Assembly (NCBI GenBank): GCA_913050105.1 | Contig: CAJWZN010000067.1 | Coordinates: 1 to 7,085, forward strand | DNA from: an uncultured Synechococcus sp. | Lineage (GTDB): Bacteria > Cyanobacteriota > Cyanobacteriia > PCC-6307 > Cyanobiaceae | Length of the DNA: 7,085 nucleotides | Reading direction: 5' to 3' | In this document: one piece after another, positions 5,883 through 7,085 of the stretch | Numbering within the stretch: position 1 is the stretch's first letter | Layout of the letters: the number at the start of each line of letters is the position of its first letter | Position numbers and translations under genes: made by a program | Notes under the pieces: model-generated | Seen by the model: only the letters and a program-made list of their open reading frames with translations | The model's database searches: none | What the model was told of the DNA's origin: nothing

Positions 5883-6526
5883 CTCCCCAGGCGCGGGGCC
5901 TCCGTCAGCAGCGCCTGGGCACGCTGATCAAGAGCCGATCGGCCCTGACGTAATGCCTGCTCGATTTCACGGCGAGCACGCCTCTGCTCCCGTTGAGCCG
6001 TCTGAACGTCATGACCCGACAACCCCCACAGCTGACCAAGGATGGCCCGATCATCAGCTCCCCCACGAGCCTTGCCATACACAACAGTCTCTGCAGCGAT
6101 CCCTGCCTGAAGCACACGGCTCCAGCGGCGCAGATCCTCCAGGGGCATGCGAACACTTTCCGGCACCGTGAATTCCGTGGCACCACAGCTGCGCAATCCT
6201 GCTTGGAGGCAAGCGAGGGTGCCGACCATCACGCGCTCTACGGGCAGTTGCTCCTGCTCAGCGATAAGCACATGACCGGCCTCATGCACGGCGATGCGAC
6301 GCAAGCGACTCTCTCCGCCCGGCAGGGCTTCAGCCATCACATGACCACCCATGCCCTGCCATGTGGCGGCATCAACGCTCAGCAGAACCAGCCCTCCACC
6401 AACGGCAACGACGATCCAGGCGGCTGAAACCCCTAATACCGGTCCGAATGCACCCAGGCAGGTGATACCAGCAACAACGAGTCCTGCTCGCAAGGAACTT
6501 GTTGAACCCTCACCAGCATCTGCCAT
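5879..6526 (-). CDS. Stand-alone M41 (FtsH-type) zinc peptidase domain protein, membrane-anchored, no AAA domain
   Basis: The 215-residue protein starts with two hydrophobic segments (about 13-31 and 34-52), then a peptidase M41-like domain. HEAGH at 81-85 supplies the two zinc His ligands and catalytic Glu82; AGIAAETVVYG at 141-151 matches the FtsH 'GGRAAEE..FG' helix, and GGADDRAI at 155-162 puts Asp159 where FtsH has its third zinc ligand. So the metal site appears intact, but the AAA+ ATPase module of FtsH (Walker A/B, SRH) is absent. A charged Arg/Gln-rich helix (about 176-205) ends the protein. It probably cleaves or binds membrane-associated proteins on one face of the membrane; whether it is active without an ATPase is unknown. 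Its ATG shares one base with the upstream stop (TGATG) and its own stop overlaps larC by 4 nt, so the three are co-translated. No Shine-Dalgarno precedes the start. Confidence 0.82.
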   Translation of the reverse strand: MADAGEGSTSSLRAGLVVAGITCLGAFGPVLGVSAAWIVVAVGGGLVLLSVDAATWQGMGGHVMAEALPGGESRLRRIAVHEAGHVLIAEQEQLPVERVMVGTLACLQAGLRSCGATEFTVPESVRMPLEDLRRWSRVLQAGIAAETVVYGKARGGADDRAILGQLWGLSGHDVQTAQREQRRARREIEQALRQGRSALDQRAQALLTEAPRLGR

Positions 6527-7085
6527 CAGCCGCGACTGCCCGCAGGTGCACGACCACGACCACTCTTTGACTTGCCACCTCGAGTCGGCATCGGTGCGAT
6601 CACTTCATGGGATTCCATGTGCAGCTCCTGACCGGACCGGCGCACATCCAGGCTGACGAAATGACGCAGATGCTCCAAGGGGAGTTCACCCTTGACCTGC
6701 AACTTGAAAGGCAGTGGCCTGTGGCCATCAGCCCGGGCCTGCTGTCGAACTTTGACAACCAGCTCACCACTCTCGGGCTTGGTGAAGATCAGTTCTCCAC
6801 GAATGGAGAAGAAGTCATCGCCCTCTGGAAGTGTGTCGTCAGCATCGCTCTGATCAGGAGACAGAGTGCTGGGCTCCCAAACACCGGCGATCTGCAGATG
6901 CAGATGGTCGCTTTCGCGACAGCGTGGATAAGTCACCCATAAATGGGGCTCATCCATGGCTAAGTGACGCCGCATCAAGGTCAGGACCCGACCCAGCACC
7001 ACCGCCTCGATTTCCTTCCCATCCGCATCAACCAGAACACCACGCGTGAGTTGCTCAGCATCGGACGGTTTGTAGATGCCACGCA
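6526..7085 (-). CDS. Unrecognised protein with basic Gly/Arg-rich tail; 5' end at or beyond window edge
   Basis: The frame is open from the right edge to TGA at 6528-6526, giving 185 visible residues. A GTG at 7002 could give 158 residues, but clearly protein-like sequence (YKPSDAEQLTRGVLVD, DGKEIEAVVLGRVLTLMRRH) lies upstream. The edge bases read ?TG, so a start right at the boundary is also possible. No membrane segment or signal peptide is evident. The body contains LWVTYPRCRESDHLHLQIAG, then an acidic loop (SDADDTLPEGDD) and alternating patterns suggesting strands (FSIRGELIFT, ELVVKVRQ, FKLQVKGELP). It ends in a disordered basic tail, TRGGKSKSGRGRAPAGSRG, of the type that can bind nucleic acid or acidic partners. 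I recognise no family. It is the first visible gene of the operon and overlaps the M41 gene by one base. Confidence 0.75.
   Translation of the reverse strand, partial: RGIYKPSDAEQLTRGVLVDADGKEIEAVVLGRVLTLMRRHLAMDEPHLWVTYPRCRESDHLHLQIAGVWEPSTLSPDQSDADDTLPEGDDFFSIRGELIFTKPESGELVVKVRQQARADGHRPLPFKLQVKGELPLEHLRHFVSLDVRRSGQELHMESHEVIAPMPTRGGKSKSGRGRAPAGSRG

Overview
The window looks like a chromosomal segment of a marine picocyanobacterium of the Synechococcus type. That is an inference from fairly high G+C, compact gene packing, an iron(III) ABC transporter of the Fut/Fbp type, a His-rich CobW-family metallochaperone and a LarC homologue. Nothing in the sequence fixes the species. I see no rRNA, tRNA, CRISPR array, insertion sequence or phage gene.

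Layout. (1) 1-401, + strand: the C-terminal part of a CobW/COG0523 GTPase, entering at the left edge through four perfect copies of an 18-bp repeat that encode a His-rich stretch. (2) 454-600, + strand: a probable 48-residue single-pass membrane protein. (3) 641-1717, - strand: the ATPase of an iron(III)-type ABC importer (futC-like). (4) 1718-2140: a 423-bp divergent intergenic region. Its - strand holds a perfect AGGAGG followed by a 7-codon mini-ORF, a 34-residue hydrophobic ORF starting one base later, and a hairpin directly after that ORF's stop codon. (5) 2141-3709, + strand: the fused two-domain permease of the same transporter (futB-like). (6) 3739-7085, - strand: a tightly overlapped four-gene operon, read right to left as an unrecognised protein (cut by the right edge), a membrane-anchored stand-alone M41 (FtsH-type) peptidase domain, the nickel-pincer cofactor protein LarC, and a membrane protein of the LPG-synthase-TM/UPF0104 family.

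How the parts work together. FutB and FutC should form the membrane core that imports ferric iron delivered by a periplasmic binding protein, which is not in this window. The CobW protein and LarC are also metal-handling proteins (zinc or another transition metal, and nickel), so the region has a metal-homeostasis flavour, although only FutB-FutC is an obvious functional pair. The - strand operon is joined by 1-nt and 4-nt stop/start overlaps at all three junctions, which implies translational coupling of proteins with no known common pathway. The least explained pieces are the mini-ORF/34-residue ORF/hairpin arrangement upstream of futC and the stand-alone M41 peptidase linked to larC.
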